Notes: generated from the letters alone by a model not told the origin. Positions 33,097-43,199 are shown, counted from the first letter of the stretch. The stretch is DNA of 64,000 nucleotides from Paenibacillus jilunlii (GCF_900102965.1 NZ_FNGM01000007.1:828-64827); one strand, 5' to 3'. A program made the numbers and translations.

Positions 33097-33140
33097 GGAT
33101 ACAGCACCCCCGAAAAGATGATTGCTTAGGAATCTATGCT

Positions 33141-33590
33141 CTAGGATATATATCCCATTATTTGCGAAATAACGTCATGGCTGTCTTCCGGCTGCCGGCA
33201 GATAATCAGGATTGTATCATCACCGGAAAGGGTGCCCATAATCTGCGGCCAATCAATATTGTCGATCAGAGCAGCTACAGAGTTAGCTGTCCCCGGCAGA
33301 CACTTCATTACGACAAGGTTGGCGGAGGAATCAATATGCACAAAATTGTCCACCAGCACACGCTTCAGCTTCTGGGTCGGATTGTAACGCTGATCTGTCG
33401 GAAGGGAATATTTATATCTGCCGTCGTCCATAGGGACCTTAATTAGTAAAAGTTCCTTAATATCCCGTGACACGGTGGCCTGGGTGACCTGAAAACCAGC
33501 CTCGCGCAGCGCCTCGACCAGATCATCCTGTGTCTCAATTTCCTGCTGTGTAATGATTTCACGTATCTTAATGTGCCTGTGACCTTTCAT
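33141..33590 (-). CDS. argR: Arginine repressor ArgR/AhrC
   Basis: A 149-residue regulator. An N-terminal winged helix (residues 1-70, with [14 protein letters not shown] as recognition helix) and a C-terminal hexamerisation and arginine-binding domain ([24 protein letters not shown]). It represses arginine biosynthesis and activates catabolism. ATG with a GGAGGC-like site upstream. It stands between the tlyA-side genes and recN as in relatives. Confidence 0.93.
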   Translation of the reverse strand: MKGHRHIKIREIITQQEIETQDDLVEALREAGFQVTQATVSRDIKELLLIKVPMDDGRYKYSLPTDQRYNPTQKLKRVLVDNFVHIDSSANLVVMKCLPGTANSVAALIDNIDWPQIMGTLSGDDTILIICRQPEDSHDVISQIMGYIS

Positions 33591-33622
33591 TGTTGCCTCC
33601 CAAATTTATATAAGTATACTTC

Positions 33623-34093
33623 TTAAGTAGATTCCCCGTCGTCCTTGCCCAGCCGGATCTCATGAATGGCAGACGTGACGGTGTTGACATACAGCACTCC
33701 GCTGCATTCCGGATAGATCAGCAAATAGGGCAGAAGTGAATCCCGGAGGCTGCTTCCGGTGAATTCCAGCGTTCGGCGCGGGCGGGAGAGTATCACCAAA
33801 TAGAACGAATCCTCTTCCTTGCTCGCCACATAATCGATGAAGAGCCTGCTGTACATGGAAGCCCCATCGACTGTAAAAGACAACGGGATCTTCAGCTTGC
33901 CGCCGATCACCTCATAGCCTGCGTCTTCCAGCACATCGATGGCAGGGTGAGGCACAATGACTGTATTGAGCGGCAGCTTGTCCTTGATGAACGAACGCGG
34001 GGAGCTTTGCAGCCATATGTAAATCCGGTAAATGACAAATATTGCGACTGCCAGTCCAATCAACGCCATAACGGCCTTATCAGAGTCCGCCAA
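33623..34093 (-). CDS. Hypothetical membrane-anchored protein
   Basis: About 156 residues with one N-terminal membrane helix (AVMALIGLAVAIFVIYRIYIW) and a soluble alpha-beta domain thereafter. I prefer TTG 34093, eight bases after GAGG; the ATG at 34099 and a GTG just before it are too close to that site. It precedes argR on the same strand by 33 bases. I know no function; its place between tlyA and argR suggests a lineage-specific member of this block. Confidence 0.65.
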   Translation of the reverse strand: MADSDKAVMALIGLAVAIFVIYRIYIWLQSSPRSFIKDKLPLNTVIVPHPAIDVLEDAGYEVIGGKLKIPLSFTVDGASMYSRLFIDYVASKEEDSFYLVILSRPRRTLEFTGSSLRDSLLPYLLIYPECSGVLYVNTVTSAIHEIRLGKDDGEST

Positions 34094-34099
34094 TTTCAT

Positions 34100-34757
34100 C
34101 ACCTCGGTGAATAATTCGCGCGCGGCCCCGTGAAATCCTGCTTTTGCTGCTGAAATCCGGACGAACCTGACAGTTACAGATGACTTCTGGGGGAAGTTAA
34201 GGATAGACTAACTTATTCCTTGTGAATTTGCAAAAAAGCACGCAAGCCATACATGATAACCGAAACAAACCGCCGCGCCGTTCTTCGCTGGACAGTGCAG
34301 CCGTCTTAAGAATCAAACTTGATGTTATGTTGAAAGCCTTGGCTCACAAGGATTCCCGGTCATCCTGCACAATTCTTAAGTTCAGCTTATCCTAGCAATG
34401 ACTCCCCATATCCTACGGCAACTCCAAGTGGAAAAAGGGTAACTCAGTTGCTTGAATCCACTGTTCTCCGCAGACGAAGTGGAAAAAAGAACACTAATTT
34501 CAGCTCTTTTCGCCAATGAAAGAGGAAAATAGCCCAATGAAGTTTCCTTTTTCCAGTTAAATCCCATTATTGTTGAATTTCCGGAAAAATAAGCTCCCTT
34601 TTTCCAACTAACGCTTACAAAGGAGCCTGGTAAGCAGGCGCTCGTTAAAATAAGGATCTCCAGACCGGCTGATCCCTCAACTGTATAGTTTCGAGATACG
34701 GGCCAAACAAACAGTATTTTTTGTATTGTATAAGTTCCGATACAGTCAAAAAGAAAC
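34100..34757. other. Gap with R2 repeat
   Basis: About 650 bases between the tlyA-type gene and the downstream hypothetical gene. It holds the tlyA terminator (34748-34777) and an R2 repeat copy (34424-34612). No convincing ORF or RNA gene seen. Confidence 0.65.
34424..34612. repeat. Dispersed repeat family R2, copy 2
   Basis: Two direct cores (AAGTGGAAAAAGGGTAACTC near 34424, AAGTGGAAAAAAGAACACTA near 34479) are followed by inverted ends (AAGTTTCCTTTTTCCAGTT, AAGCTCCCTTTTTCCAACTA). It is shorter by one unit than the copy at 11.5 kb. Confidence 0.78.
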
Positions 34758-34777
34758 TCATCGCTTCGATGAGTTTC
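34748..34777 (-). terminator. Terminator overlapping the tlyA stop codon
   Basis: An 11-bp perfect stem (GAAACTCATCG / CGATGAGTTTC) with a 3-base loop and T5 on the minus strand. The left arm of the transcript includes the last codons, and the stop codon lies in the right arm. Confidence 0.85.
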
Positions 34778-35648
34778 CAGGGGTACTGACTTTAAAGGTT
34801 GCTGCCGCTTCCTTGATCACGGTATCGGCGAGCGCCGCAAAATATTCGGAACCAGGCTCTCCTAAAGGTGGCTCTGGCTGGGAAGCACCGGTCTCCGCAG
34901 CTTCAGGAAGCAGCTTCCAGTGCGCCAAAAACTCGATGTTGCCTTCACCCCCGGTAATCGGGGAAAAGGTTAAGCCTTCCAGCCGGTAGCCCAGCCCGGA
35001 AGCCATGCCAAGCACACCCACCAGCACCTCTTTGTGGACAGCAGGCTCACGGACTACACCGGACTTTCCTACTTTTTCCCGTCCGGCTTCGAACTGCGGC
35101 TTGATCAGTGCAGCGATATCGGCGGGGCGTTCAAGCAGTGCGATGAGCGGCGGCAAAATAATTTTTAATGAAATAAAGGATACATCAATGCTGGCAAAAT
35201 CGGGAACCGGCCCTTGCAAATCCGGCGGGGTCATGTAACGGAAATTCGTCTGCTCCATCACGCTTACCCGTTCATCATTGCGCAGTCTCCAATCCAGCTG
35301 GTTATAGCCGACATCAATCGCATAGACATGGCTTGCTCCGTTCTGGAGGGCGCAATCGGTGAAGCCTCCTGTAGAAGAGCCGATATCCAGCATCACGCGC
35401 CCGTTCAGGTCAATGCCGAACTGCCGCAGCGCCTTCTCCAGCTTCAGGCCGCCCCGGCTGACGTAAGGATGCACAGCTCCTTTTACCCTCAGGATGGCGC
35501 TGCGAGGCACCTTCATGCCTGCCTTCTCAATCCGTTCCTCATCCGCAAGCACCAGCCCGGCCATAATGGCGGCCTTGGCCTTCTCGCGGCTCGCAAAAAA
35601 ACCTTGTTCCACTAACAGCACATCGATCCGTTCCTTTGGGTGTTCCAT
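34758..35648 (-). CDS. TlyA family RNA methyltransferase/hemolysin-like (YqxC)
   Basis: A 296-residue protein: an N-terminal S4 RNA-binding domain (ERIDVLLVEQGFFASREKAK, about 5-65) followed by an FtsJ-type SAM methyltransferase domain with motif I LDIGSSTGGFTDCAL near 85. TlyA proteins 2'-O-methylate rRNA. I chose the ATG at 35648, preceded by GGGAG; earlier codons overlap dxs without an RBS. It begins 46 bases after the dxs stop, and the terminator overlaps its stop codon, so it ends the dxs transcript. Confidence 0.88.
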   Translation of the reverse strand: MEHPKERIDVLLVEQGFFASREKAKAAIMAGLVLADEERIEKAGMKVPRSAILRVKGAVHPYVSRGGLKLEKALRQFGIDLNGRVMLDIGSSTGGFTDCALQNGASHVYAIDVGYNQLDWRLRNDERVSVMEQTNFRYMTPPDLQGPVPDFASIDVSFISLKIILPPLIALLERPADIAALIKPQFEAGREKVGKSGVVREPAVHKEVLVGVLGMASGLGYRLEGLTFSPITGGEGNIEFLAHWKLLPEAAETGASQPEPPLGEPGSEYFAALADTVIKEAAATFKVSTPGNSSKR

Positions 35649-35694
35649 GGTCATCTCCCGATTGTTCTTAGGGTTACCGCTTCGACTATCCTGT

Positions 35695-37599
35695 TCAGGA
35701 GGTTGAAGTCGTCTTGTAGGCAAAAGCGCTCGATGCCTTCATCGCTTTGACACGGCTGATTACCGCTTCAACGGTCAGCCCGGTTTGCTGGCGCTGCTCT
35801 TTGATCGAGCCATGCTCCACAAAAATATCCGGCACGCCCATCAAATGGACGCGGGCGTCATAAATTTCATGCTCCGCATAATATTCAAGCACTGCGCTGC
35901 CCAAACTACCGGCCTCACAGGCTTCCTCCAGCACAATCATCCCTGTGCCCGCATGGGCCAGGTCCAGCAGCATGGAGCCGTCCAGCGGCTTCAGGAACCG
36001 GGCATTGACAACCCCCACCTGAATGCCTTCACGCTTCAGCAGCTCCGCTGCTTCTTCAGCCACCTGGACCATCGGCCCGCAGGCCAGCACAGCGTAGTCG
36101 TCGCCTGGACGCAGCCGTTCCCAGGAGCCGATAGGCAGCGGCTTCAGCTCGGCGTCCAGTGCCACGCCAGTACCATCAATGCGCGGATACCGGTACGCAA
36201 TCGGCCCGTCATTATATTCAAGCGCCGTCTTCATCATGTGGCGCAGCTCATTCTCATCCTTGGGCATCATCATCACCATGTTCGGGATGTGGCGCATAAA
36301 GGCGATATCGTATACCCCTTGATGCGTTTCACCGTCGGCACCCACAAAGCCTGCGCGGTCGATGGCGAACATAACATTGGCATTATGGCGGCAAATGTCA
36401 TGCACAATCTGATCGTATGCCCGCTGCATAAAGGTGGAATAGACGGCATAAACCGGCTTCATTCCCTCCATTGCCAGCGCAGCGCAGAGCGTTGCCGCAT
36501 GCTGCTCGGCAATGCCGACATCAATCATGCGGTCGGGAAACTCCTTGGCGAACGGGAACAAGCCTGATCCCCCGGGCATTGCCGGTGTAACGGCGATCAG
36601 CCGTTTGTCCTCCCGGCCCAGCTCGATCAGCGTCTCCCCGAACACTTCGGTGTACATCGGATTGCCGACAGCCTTCAGAGACTGGCCGGACTCAATTTTG
36701 TAAGGGGAGATGGCATGTGACTTATAGAAATCGGTTTCAGCCGGTTTATACCCTTTGCCTTTGGTAGTGAGAACATGCACAAATACAGGTCCGGATACGT
36801 TGTCCGCCTGATGGAAGGTATCGATCAGCTTCTCTACGTCATGGCCGTCAACCGGACCCAGGTAAGTAAAGCCAAGCTCTTCGAACAGCACGCCGGGCAC
36901 CATCATGTATTTGAGGCTGTCCTTGACATTCTGGGCTGTCTTGGCGAGTCTTCCGCCGATGGCCGGAATCTTCTTGAGGAGCCCTTCGACTTCATCCTTG
37001 GCACGCAGATAATGGCGGTCCGAGCGGATTTTGCTCAGATAATTATGCATGGCTCCTACGTTCGGAGCGATGGACATTTCGTTGTCATTCAGGATAACCA
37101 TCAGCTTGCGGCGTTCATGGCCGATATGGTTAAGCGCTTCAAACGCCATCCCGCCGGTCAACGCTCCGTCCCCGATTACAGCGATAACCTTGTTGTCTTC
37201 GCCTTTGAGATCACGGGCCATCGCCATTCCCATGGCCGCAGACAGGGAGGTGCTGCTGTGTCCGGCTTCCCAGACATCATGCTCACTCTCCGCACGCTTC
37301 ACAAAGCCGCACAACCCGTCCTTCTTGCGCAGCGTGTCAAAACGGTCCTGGCGTCCGGTAAGGATCTTGTGGACATATGCCTGATGCCCTACGTCGTATA
37401 TCATTTTGTCCCGGGGACTGTCATAACAGTAGTGCAAGGCAATCGTGAGCTCCACTACCCCCAGGTTGGAGCCGAGGTGTCCGCCGGTCGCCGTAAGCTT
37501 CTCGATCAGAAACCGGCGGATTTCCTCCGCAAGGGTAGCCAGCTCCTCCACTGACAAAGCTTTAAGTTGCTGAGGATCATTTATTTGTGGAAGCAGCAC
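35695..37599 (-). CDS. dxs: 1-deoxy-D-xylulose-5-phosphate synthase
   Basis: A 634-residue thiamine diphosphate enzyme joining pyruvate and glyceraldehyde 3-phosphate, the entry to the MEP isoprenoid pathway. Motifs: [12 protein letters not shown] near 65, the thiamine-binding [15 protein letters not shown] near 150, and the transketolase-type C-terminal half ([15 protein letters not shown]). I chose GTG 37599, which follows GGGG by 7-8 bases and gives the usual MLLPQIND start; the open frame extends 16 codons further without an RBS. It has its own promoter and lies after ispA. Confidence 0.95.
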   Translation of the reverse strand: MLLPQINDPQQLKALSVEELATLAEEIRRFLIEKLTATGGHLGSNLGVVELTIALHYCYDSPRDKMIYDVGHQAYVHKILTGRQDRFDTLRKKDGLCGFVKRAESEHDVWEAGHSSTSLSAAMGMAMARDLKGEDNKVIAVIGDGALTGGMAFEALNHIGHERRKLMVILNDNEMSIAPNVGAMHNYLSKIRSDRHYLRAKDEVEGLLKKIPAIGGRLAKTAQNVKDSLKYMMVPGVLFEELGFTYLGPVDGHDVEKLIDTFHQADNVSGPVFVHVLTTKGKGYKPAETDFYKSHAISPYKIESGQSLKAVGNPMYTEVFGETLIELGREDKRLIAVTPAMPGGSGLFPFAKEFPDRMIDVGIAEQHAATLCAALAMEGMKPVYAVYSTFMQRAYDQIVHDICRHNANVMFAIDRAGFVGADGETHQGVYDIAFMRHIPNMVMMMPKDENELRHMMKTALEYNDGPIAYRYPRIDGTGVALDAELKPLPIGSWERLRPGDDYAVLACGPMVQVAEEAAELLKREGIQVGVVNARFLKPLDGSMLLDLAHAGTGMIVLEEACEAGSLGSAVLEYYAEHEIYDARVHLMGVPDIFVEHGSIKEQRQQTGLTVEAVISRVKAMKASSAFAYKTTSTS

Positions 37600-37645
37600 G
37601 AGTATTCCCCGCTTTCCTAGATGTTGTAAAATATATATAAACCCC

Positions 37646-37673
37646 ATTATAACACAAACGAAACGGCTGTCGA
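37646..37673 (-). promoter_or_regulatory. Promoter of dxs
   Basis: On the minus strand TCGACA (5 of 6 to consensus), a 16-base spacer and TATAAT preceded by TG (extended -10). The -35 lies within the hairpin that follows ispA. Confidence 0.65.
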
Positions 37674-37683
37674 AACACAGCCG
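37664..37683 (-). terminator. Hairpin between ispA and dxs
   Basis: CGGCTGT / ACAGCCG stem with a CGAAAC loop. On the minus strand it is followed by T-rich TTTCGTTT, so partial termination is plausible. Confidence 0.55.
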
Positions 37684-37697
37684 CTCCGGAATAAATT

Positions 37698-38645
37698 CTA
37701 ATGATCGCGCTTCATAAGATAGTCCGCAATGTCCAAGAGGCGCGTGTTGTCCCGAAAACCGCCTTCAAGGACAGCCTTGCGGGCAGCTTCCGTCAGCCGC
37801 TCCACCTCAGCGCGGGAAGCATCCAGTCCGATAAAATACGGATAGGTAACCTTCTGCTGCTTGAGATCGCTGCCTGTTTTTTTGCCGAGCTTACCTTCGT
37901 CGCCGACCAGATCCAGGATATCATCCTGAATCTGAAAGGCCAGGCCGATATGCGTGCCGAAATCGCGCAGCGCCTCCAGCCTTCTGCTGTCCGCCCCGGC
38001 AATGCGTCCCCCGGCCACCAGGGAAAAAACAATCAGATCCCCCGTCTTATGGCGGTGGATGTATTGAAGCTGCTCCAGATCGGTAAGCCCCTGCTCGCCT
38101 TCCATATCGGCGATCTGCCCGCCGACCATCCCTCTCGGGCCTGCCATTTCCGCCAGGTCCTCCACCACGGAGAGCGCGTGTTCTGCGGGCACGCCATGCT
38201 TCCGCGAAGCCTGCACAACACTGTAGAACGCATGGGTGAGCAGCGCATCTCCGGCCAGTATGGCCGTAGCCTCGCCGTATACCTTGTGATTGGTGAGTTT
38301 GCCGCGCCGGTAATCATCATTATCCATAGCGGGCAGATCATCGTGGATCAGCGAGTAGGTATGTACCATCTCAATGGCAGCGGCTACCGGCAGCGCTGCC
38401 TGGCGGCTGCCGCCCAGCGCCTCGCAGGCGGCGATGACCAGCAGCGGGCGCAGACGTTTGCCGCCCGCCTGCAGCGAGTAGTTCATCGCGTCCTTAAGGT
38501 TGCCGGGTACGTTCCATTCTCCAGGCAAGGCCGCCTCCAGCTCACTCATGACAAGGCTGCTGATCTCGGCTATATATTCCTTCAGCGGCTGCCGCAAGGA
38601 TGTCCCGGCAGGCTCCGCTTCCGGCTTCGGCTCAAACGGGCTCAT
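37698..38645 (-). CDS. ispA: Farnesyl diphosphate synthase family polyprenyl synthetase
   Basis: A 315-residue prenyltransferase that chains isopentenyl units onto dimethylallyl/geranyl diphosphate. The first Asp-rich motif is [11 protein letters not shown] near 100 and the second is DDILD near 240. The basic KVTYP motif near 265 is also present. The ATG at 38645 (GGAAGG eight bases before) overlaps the xseB stop by 14 bases. Same order as in B. subtilis (xseA-xseB-ispA-dxs). Confidence 0.92.
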   Translation of the reverse strand: MSPFEPKPEAEPAGTSLRQPLKEYIAEISSLVMSELEAALPGEWNVPGNLKDAMNYSLQAGGKRLRPLLVIAACEALGGSRQAALPVAAAIEMVHTYSLIHDDLPAMDNDDYRRGKLTNHKVYGEATAILAGDALLTHAFYSVVQASRKHGVPAEHALSVVEDLAEMAGPRGMVGGQIADMEGEQGLTDLEQLQYIHRHKTGDLIVFSLVAGGRIAGADSRRLEALRDFGTHIGLAFQIQDDILDLVGDEGKLGKKTGSDLKQQKVTYPYFIGLDASRAEVERLTEAARKAVLEGGFRDNTRLLDIADYLMKRDH

Positions 38646-38895
38646 CGCTGTCACCTTCCAGCCGGGCACCGAACGGTTTCTTGCGCAGCTCGCCGTCCAT
38701 CTCAGTGATCATTTCGATTTTGCGTTCTACCTGCTCCAGCTTGTTCCCGCACAGCTGGGAGAGCTTCATCCCCTGCTGAAACAAATCGATTGCCTTCTCC
38801 AGGGGGACGTCACCATGCTCCAGCTCCCGCACGATTTCTTCCAGCCGCTCCATAGCTCCTTCAAAATCCAATTCCAGTTCAGCTTCCTTCGCCAT
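38632..38895 (-). CDS. xseB: Exodeoxyribonuclease VII small subunit
   Basis: An 87-residue all-helical protein with the XseB pattern DFEGAMERLEEIVRELEHGD then PLEKAIDLFQQGMKLSQLC. Several copies bind the XseA coiled coil to form the single-strand-specific nuclease. It overlaps xseA by 17 bases upstream and ispA by 14 bases downstream, so expression is tightly coupled. Confidence 0.93.
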   Translation of the reverse strand: MAKEAELELDFEGAMERLEEIVRELEHGDVPLEKAIDLFQQGMKLSQLCGNKLEQVERKIEMITEMDGELRKKPFGARLEGDSDEPV

Positions 38896-40252
38896 TCGTT
38901 ATGCCATCCTCCTTCATTCCCCACACCTGGCAGCTTAATTGTCCGTCATTCAGCTTGATATTGACCACATCGCCGAGCTCTACTTCCTTCAGCGATTTGA
39001 TTAAATGCTCTTCCTTCTCATCGTAGACGAGGCTGTAGCCCCGCGACATCACCTTCAGCGGGCTTAGCGCATCGAGATGGCGCAGCTCGGCGGCGAAGCG
39101 CGAGCGCTTCTCCTGCAGGCGCACCTGCATGGCACCCGCAAGCTCGCGGGTGAGGCTCTCGGTGCGCCGCCGCGCAGCGCTGACACTCGCCTGCGGGTGG
39201 AAGCGCTGCAGGCTGTGGTGCAGCACGGCGCGCTGTTCCCGCGCGCGGCCGTGCCTGTCCCTCGCTGCGCGGAGCAGCCCGGCGCGCAGCATGTCCAGCC
39301 GCTGCGCGTGCTGGGCCAGCTGGCGGCGCGGGCCGACCAGCGCCAGCGAGCGCTGCAGCGAAGCGAGGCGCTCGCCGCCGCGCTGCGAGCGGCGCAGCAG
39401 CCCTTGGCGCAGGCGCTGCTGCGCCGTGCGGAGCTGCGCTGCCAGCTCGGCGGCGTGCGGCACCGCCAGCTCGGCCGCCGCCGTCGGGGTTGCTGCCCGA
39501 AGATCGGCGGCGAAGTCGGCGATCGTGAAGTCGGTCTCGTGGCCCACGGCCGAGATGACCGGGATTCCGGAGGCCGCGATCGCCCGGGCGACGGCCTCTT
39601 CGTTGAAGGCCCACAGCTCCTCCAGGGAGCCGCCTCCGCGGCCGACGATAAGCACATCGGCTTCGCCCATCGCGTTCAGATTCTCAATGGCCTTCACTAT
39701 GGACGGCCCGGCGCCTTTGCCCTGCACCAGGACAGGATAGAGCACCACCGCCACCTGCGGGAACCGCCGCTGCAGCGTGATGATGATATCCCGCACAGCC
39801 GCGCCGGTCGGGGAGGTTACGACCCCGATGCAGCGCGGGAAGCGGGGAAGCGGCCGCTTGCGTGCCGCCGCGAACAGCCCCTCCAGCTCCAGCTTGTTCT
39901 TCAGCTGTTCATACGCCAGGTATAGGCTGCCTATTCCGTCAGGCTGCATATGCGTAGCGTAGAACTGATACTGCCCGTCCCGCTCGTAGACAGTCACGTT
40001 CCCTCTGGCGATGACCTTCGTGCCTTCCTTCGGAACAAAAGGCAGCCGCTGGTTATGGGATGCGAACATGATCGACTTGATCCGGCTGCTCTCATCCTTC
40101 AGCGTGAAATACATATGACCGCTGCCATGGTGGGTGAAATTCGAGATTTCCCCGCGGACCCATACATCGGAGAGCACCACATCCGAATCCAGCTTCATGC
40201 GGATATAACGGTTAAGCTCCTTTATCGAGTAGACCTGCCGTTCTGCCGCCAT
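38879..40252 (-). CDS. xseA: Exodeoxyribonuclease VII large subunit
   Basis: A 457-residue nuclease subunit. An OB-fold domain (1-100, VWVRGEISNFTHHGSGHMYF) is followed by the catalytic domain (GVVTSPTGAAVRDII near 145, GRGGGSLEELWAFNEE near 210) and a long coiled coil (260-400) unusually rich in Arg, Ala and Gln. The coiled-coil part of the gene is distinctly more GC-rich than its surroundings, which produces long false frames on both strands. It starts 10 bases after folD. Confidence 0.93.
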   Translation of the reverse strand: MAAERQVYSIKELNRYIRMKLDSDVVLSDVWVRGEISNFTHHGSGHMYFTLKDESSRIKSIMFASHNQRLPFVPKEGTKVIARGNVTVYERDGQYQFYATHMQPDGIGSLYLAYEQLKNKLELEGLFAAARKRPLPRFPRCIGVVTSPTGAAVRDIIITLQRRFPQVAVVLYPVLVQGKGAGPSIVKAIENLNAMGEADVLIVGRGGGSLEELWAFNEEAVARAIAASGIPVISAVGHETDFTIADFAADLRAATPTAAAELAVPHAAELAAQLRTAQQRLRQGLLRRSQRGGERLASLQRSLALVGPRRQLAQHAQRLDMLRAGLLRAARDRHGRAREQRAVLHHSLQRFHPQASVSAARRRTESLTRELAGAMQVRLQEKRSRFAAELRHLDALSPLKVMSRGYSLVYDEKEEHLIKSLKEVELGDVVNIKLNDGQLSCQVWGMKEDGITNGEGS

Positions 40253-40261
40253 AAATGCGAC

Positions 40262-41125
40262 CTATTCCTTATCCAGGCCGTGGCGGCGTTTGGCCGCAAT
40301 CAGCGTGTTGGCCATCAGCATGGTAATGGTCATCGGTCCAACGCCGCCCGGTACAGGAGTGATATATCCGGCAACTTCCTTCGCACTTTCATAATCCACG
40401 TCCCCCGCCAGCTTGCCGTTATCCAGCCGGTTCATTCCGACGTCGATCACTACCGCCCCCGGTTTCACAAATGAACCGTCAATAAAGTTGGCCCGGCCGA
40501 TAGCTACAACCAAAATATCCGCCTGGCGGCTAAGCTCAGCGATATTCGCGGTGCGTGAGTGGCACATGGTGACTGTGGCATTCTCGCGCTGGAGCAGCAG
40601 GGATACCGGTTTGCCGACAATGTTGCTGCGTCCGATAACGACCGCATGTTTGCCGGAAATTCCGGTGCCTGTGCGTTTAATCAGCTCGATCACACCTGCA
40701 GGCGTACAGGGCAGAAGACTGTCATCCCCGATCACCAGGTTGCCAACATTGATCGGATGGAAGCCGTCCACATCTTTTTCTACAGCAATGGCATTAATTA
40801 CAGCCTTCTCGTCAATGTGCTTTGGAAGCGGAAGCTGAACCAGTATTCCATCAATCTCATCCCGGCGGTTCAGTTCGGCCACGAGCGCCAGCAAATCCTC
40901 CTGGCTAGTTGCAGCATCCAGTCTGTGCACTTCCGAATGGAACCCGAGCTCAGTACTGGATTTCTCTTTGTTGCGCACATAGACCTGAGAAGCCGGATCT
41001 TCACCGACCAGCACAACAGCAAGCCCAGGTTTTACACCCCGTTCGGCCAGTTGGGCAACTTCCCGGGCAATGCCGATACGAATTTCGTCAGATACTTGTT
41101 TACCGCTGATGATTGCTGCTGTCAT
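40262..41125 (-). CDS. folD: Methylenetetrahydrofolate dehydrogenase/cyclohydrolase
   Basis: A 287-residue bifunctional one-carbon enzyme. It shows [16 protein letters not shown] with the conserved active-site Lys near 55, the [13 protein letters not shown] segment near 100, and the NADP motif [11 protein letters not shown] near 165. The [11 protein letters not shown] signature lies near 260. Common order nusB-folD-xseA retained. Confidence 0.95.
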   Translation of the reverse strand: MTAAIISGKQVSDEIRIGIAREVAQLAERGVKPGLAVVLVGEDPASQVYVRNKEKSSTELGFHSEVHRLDAATSQEDLLALVAELNRRDEIDGILVQLPLPKHIDEKAVINAIAVEKDVDGFHPINVGNLVIGDDSLLPCTPAGVIELIKRTGTGISGKHAVVIGRSNIVGKPVSLLLQRENATVTMCHSRTANIAELSRQADILVVAIGRANFIDGSFVKPGAVVIDVGMNRLDNGKLAGDVDYESAKEVAGYITPVPGGVGPMTITMLMANTLIAAKRRHGLDKE

Positions 41126-41218
41126 GTAATTCTCTCCCCTTTGATCTGTTTTGAAAGTTGGACTGAAGATGGTACATCATGTCTTAGTTATGCAAAAAAA
41201 CAAACCTCAACAGCTCTG

Positions 41219-41668
41219 CTACAGTTCTGTCTTCAGCGTATCGATCTCCTGAATCATCTTGCCGAGTACACCATTGACGAACTTGCCGGAATCTTCGGTT
41301 CCGAAATGTTTGGCCAGATCGATGGCTTCATTGACGGCAACCTTGGCAGGCACATCATTCGCAAAGACCATTTCGAAGGTGGCCAGACGGAGAATCTGGC
41401 GGTCCACCCGTGATAGACGGCTCATTTGCCAGCCCTTCAGGTAATGCTCCAGCATATCGTCAATCGCCATCTTATGCTCCCATACGCCGTTGACATGTTC
41501 GACTACATAAGCTTTCAGCTCGGCTTCGTCAGTAATCACATGTTCAGATTCATTCTCTTCTGCCGCTTCGGCAATGAGCATCTCCACCGCATCCGCACTC
41601 TCCACATCATTCATTTCCATCTGGTACAGGCTTTGGACAATAATTTCTCTTGCTAAACGTCTTTTCAT
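41219..41668 (-). CDS. nusB: Transcription antitermination factor NusB
   Basis: A 149-residue helical protein of the rRNA antitermination complex. Typical features: N-terminal KRRLAREIIVQSLYQMEMN, the middle RQILRLATFEMVF and the VNEAIDLAKHFGTEDSGKFV-type motif followed by NGVLGKM near the end. It lies between the asp23/amaP group and folD, as in B. subtilis (yqhY-nusB-folD). Confidence 0.94.
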   Translation of the reverse strand: MKRRLAREIIVQSLYQMEMNDVESADAVEMLIAEAAEENESEHVITDEAELKAYVVEHVNGVWEHKMAIDDMLEHYLKGWQMSRLSRVDRQILRLATFEMVFANDVPAKVAVNEAIDLAKHFGTEDSGKFVNGVLGKMIQEIDTLKTEL

Positions 41669-41734
41669 ATATTTCCTCCTACAATCTTATCTCGCATACT
41701 TTATTAGATGTTTCATTGTTTCTTATGATCAGGC

Positions 41735-41815
41735 AGAAGCGGCTAATTGTATTTCATGCAATTATTTTCAGCTTAAAGGAGCAAGTTCTATCCCTAATTG
41801 TATTCCGTGCATTTA
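41735..41815 (-). repeat. Two short palindromes of family R4
   Basis: CTAATTGTATTTCATGCA near 41735 and CTAATTGTATTCCGTGCA near 41790 are the reverse complement of the TTGCACnAAnTACAAT units at 6.75-6.93 kb. They lie upstream of nusB in a 250-base gap. Confidence 0.5.
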
Positions 41816-41839
41816 AAAATCAGAAAAAAGTTTAGCAGC

Positions 41840-41921
41840 AAAAAACCGCGCAGCCCTTCCTCCGGCATCAGGAAACTCATACGTATGGATTCCAGGCTCC
41901 GGGAGAAAAGCTATCGCGGTT
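41840..41921 (-). terminator. Long terminator after the DUF2273 gene
   Basis: On the minus strand AACCGCG pairs with CGCGGTT across a 68-base structured loop and runs into six Ts. Its left arm touches the DUF2273 stop codon. Confidence 0.6.
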
Positions 41922-42154
41922 CATTTGAAGGGACGCCAGCGCCCGGACAGCCGCTGAACCAGCTCCTGCCACTGAAACAGCGGCGGCTGGGCGGTATCCT
42001 TTCTGTGGCCAAGCGTATATCCTATGAACACAACCAGTGCAAAGAACAGCATATCCCAAAAACCGCTAATCAGATAAATCAACCCGAGAACGACACCGAA
42101 GGTGACTCCGGCAATCCTACCTCCGTGACTTTCCCATACTGCTTTCCAGAACAT
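41921..42154 (-). CDS. Small membrane protein, DUF2273
   Basis: A 77-residue protein with two membrane helices (GVTFGVVLGLIYLISGF and MLFFALVVFIGYTLGH) and a basic soluble tail. It is the DUF2273 partner usually coded beside AmaP and Asp23 proteins. Its exact role in the envelope stress complex is unknown. It follows amaP by 15 bases and ends at a long terminator. Confidence 0.85.
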   Translation of the reverse strand: MFWKAVWESHGGRIAGVTFGVVLGLIYLISGFWDMLFFALVVFIGYTLGHRKDTAQPPLFQWQELVQRLSGRWRPFK

Positions 42155-42169
42155 AAGGGAAACTCACCT

Positions 42170-42718
42170 CTATTCCACTCGACTTTTGAAGCTTGGAGAC
42201 TGTGTGAGGTTAGCAATGTATACAGACACGTCCGCTACAGGAATTCCGGTCGTTTCCTGCACAAATTCATGCACCTGGCGCTGAACCTCGGTCGTCAGCA
42301 GCGGCAGGGAGTGCTCCCCGTCGACAACGGCGCGGATCATAATCTCAAGACCCGCCTGGGAGACGCGGATGCGCGACTTCAGATCACGAATGCCCTTGAC
42401 TTTGCCGGCAGCCTTCAGGCTCAGATTCTCAATCGTTTCCATGGAGATTTGAATGTCTCCATATTCTGTGCGCTGATCGACCGAAGGCAAGGAAGCGCGG
42501 TCACGGCGCAGCGAAATGTAGAAGAAACGGATGCTGAGCAGGAACAGAATAACAGCCACAGCAATCGCAGCTATATATGCCTCTGGTCTGTCCAGCGCTT
42601 CATAGGAGTCCGGAATGGCACCGCTTAACAGGAGGATGGCAATTACAGATAATATTCCGATGCATAAGCTGTAGAGGAACAGCAAAAGCCTGTCCAAAAT
42701 TTTGGCCACGAGTCTCAT
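42170..42718 (-). CDS. amaP: AmaP, Asp23 membrane anchor
   Basis: A 182-residue protein with two N-terminal membrane helices (about 6-30 and 50-72) and a cytosolic Asp23/Gls24-like part (DIQISMETIENLSLKAAGKV, then VSQAGLEIMIRAVVD). AmaP holds Asp23 at the membrane in staphylococci. Here the neighbours are an Asp23 gene upstream and DUF2273 downstream, which supports one envelope-associated module. Confidence 0.88.
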   Translation of the reverse strand: MRLVAKILDRLLLFLYSLCIGILSVIAILLLSGAIPDSYEALDRPEAYIAAIAVAVILFLLSIRFFYISLRRDRASLPSVDQRTEYGDIQISMETIENLSLKAAGKVKGIRDLKSRIRVSQAGLEIMIRAVVDGEHSLPLLTTEVQRQVHEFVQETTGIPVADVSVYIANLTQSPSFKSRVE

Positions 42719-42737
42719 AACCTCCTTAAATTAGAGT

Positions 42738-42765
42738 AAACCCTCGACGGTGCTGTCGGGGGTTT
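42738..42765 (-). terminator. Hairpin between asp23 and amaP
   Basis: AAACCC / GGGTTT outer and CGAC / GTCG inner pairs around a short loop. Little T-run follows, so it may be an attenuator or mRNA stabiliser. Confidence 0.4.
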
Positions 42766-42782
42766 ATGGATGAACTGCTTCC

Positions 42783-43199
42783 TTATTTCACGCGGAGGAC
42801 CGCATCCGTCTCTTCGGCCTTCTCTACAGTATTGTTGCTGCGGAACTGCACATCATGGATATGCACGTTCACTTCAACAACGGTCAGACCCGTCATCGTT
42901 TCGATGGAACGCTTCACGTTGCGCTGAATTTCAGCCGCCACTTCCGGGAGACGGTTGCCGTATTCGATGATCACAGACACATCCACTGCAGCCTCGCGTT
43001 GTCCAACCTCTACCTTAACGCCTTTGGACAGGTTCTTGCGGCCAAGAAGCTCAACGATGCCTCCGGCGAAACCGCCGCTCATGCCTGCCACGCCCTTAAC
43101 TTCCACAGTTGCCAAACCTGCGATAACCTCAATCACTTCAGGAGCGATCTGGATTTCACCGATTTCCGTACGTTCATATTCTGTCGGCAATGTACTCAT
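42783..43199 (-). CDS. Asp23/Gls24 family envelope stress protein (YqhY)
   Basis: A 138-residue protein with the Asp23 pattern: IGEIQIAPEVIEVIAGLATV, then VKGVAGMSGGFAGGIVELLG, then VDVSVIIEYGNRLPEVA and IQRNVKRSIETMTGL. I chose ATG 43199 with GAGG six bases upstream. The gene directly follows accC, as yqhY follows accC in B. subtilis, where YqhY has been linked genetically to acetyl-CoA carboxylase activity. Confidence 0.9.
   Translation of the reverse strand: MSTLPTEYERTEIGEIQIAPEVIEVIAGLATVEVKGVAGMSGGFAGGIVELLGRKNLSKGVKVEVGQREAAVDVSVIIEYGNRLPEVAAEIQRNVKRSIETMTGLTVVEVNVHIHDVQFRSNNTVEKAEETDAVLRVK

Noticed and set aside
39018..39925. Long GC-rich ORFs overlapping xseA on both strands
   Set aside because: They are shadows caused by the Arg/Ala-rich, GC-rich coiled-coil part of xseA, which is a clear ortholog in the expected operon position.
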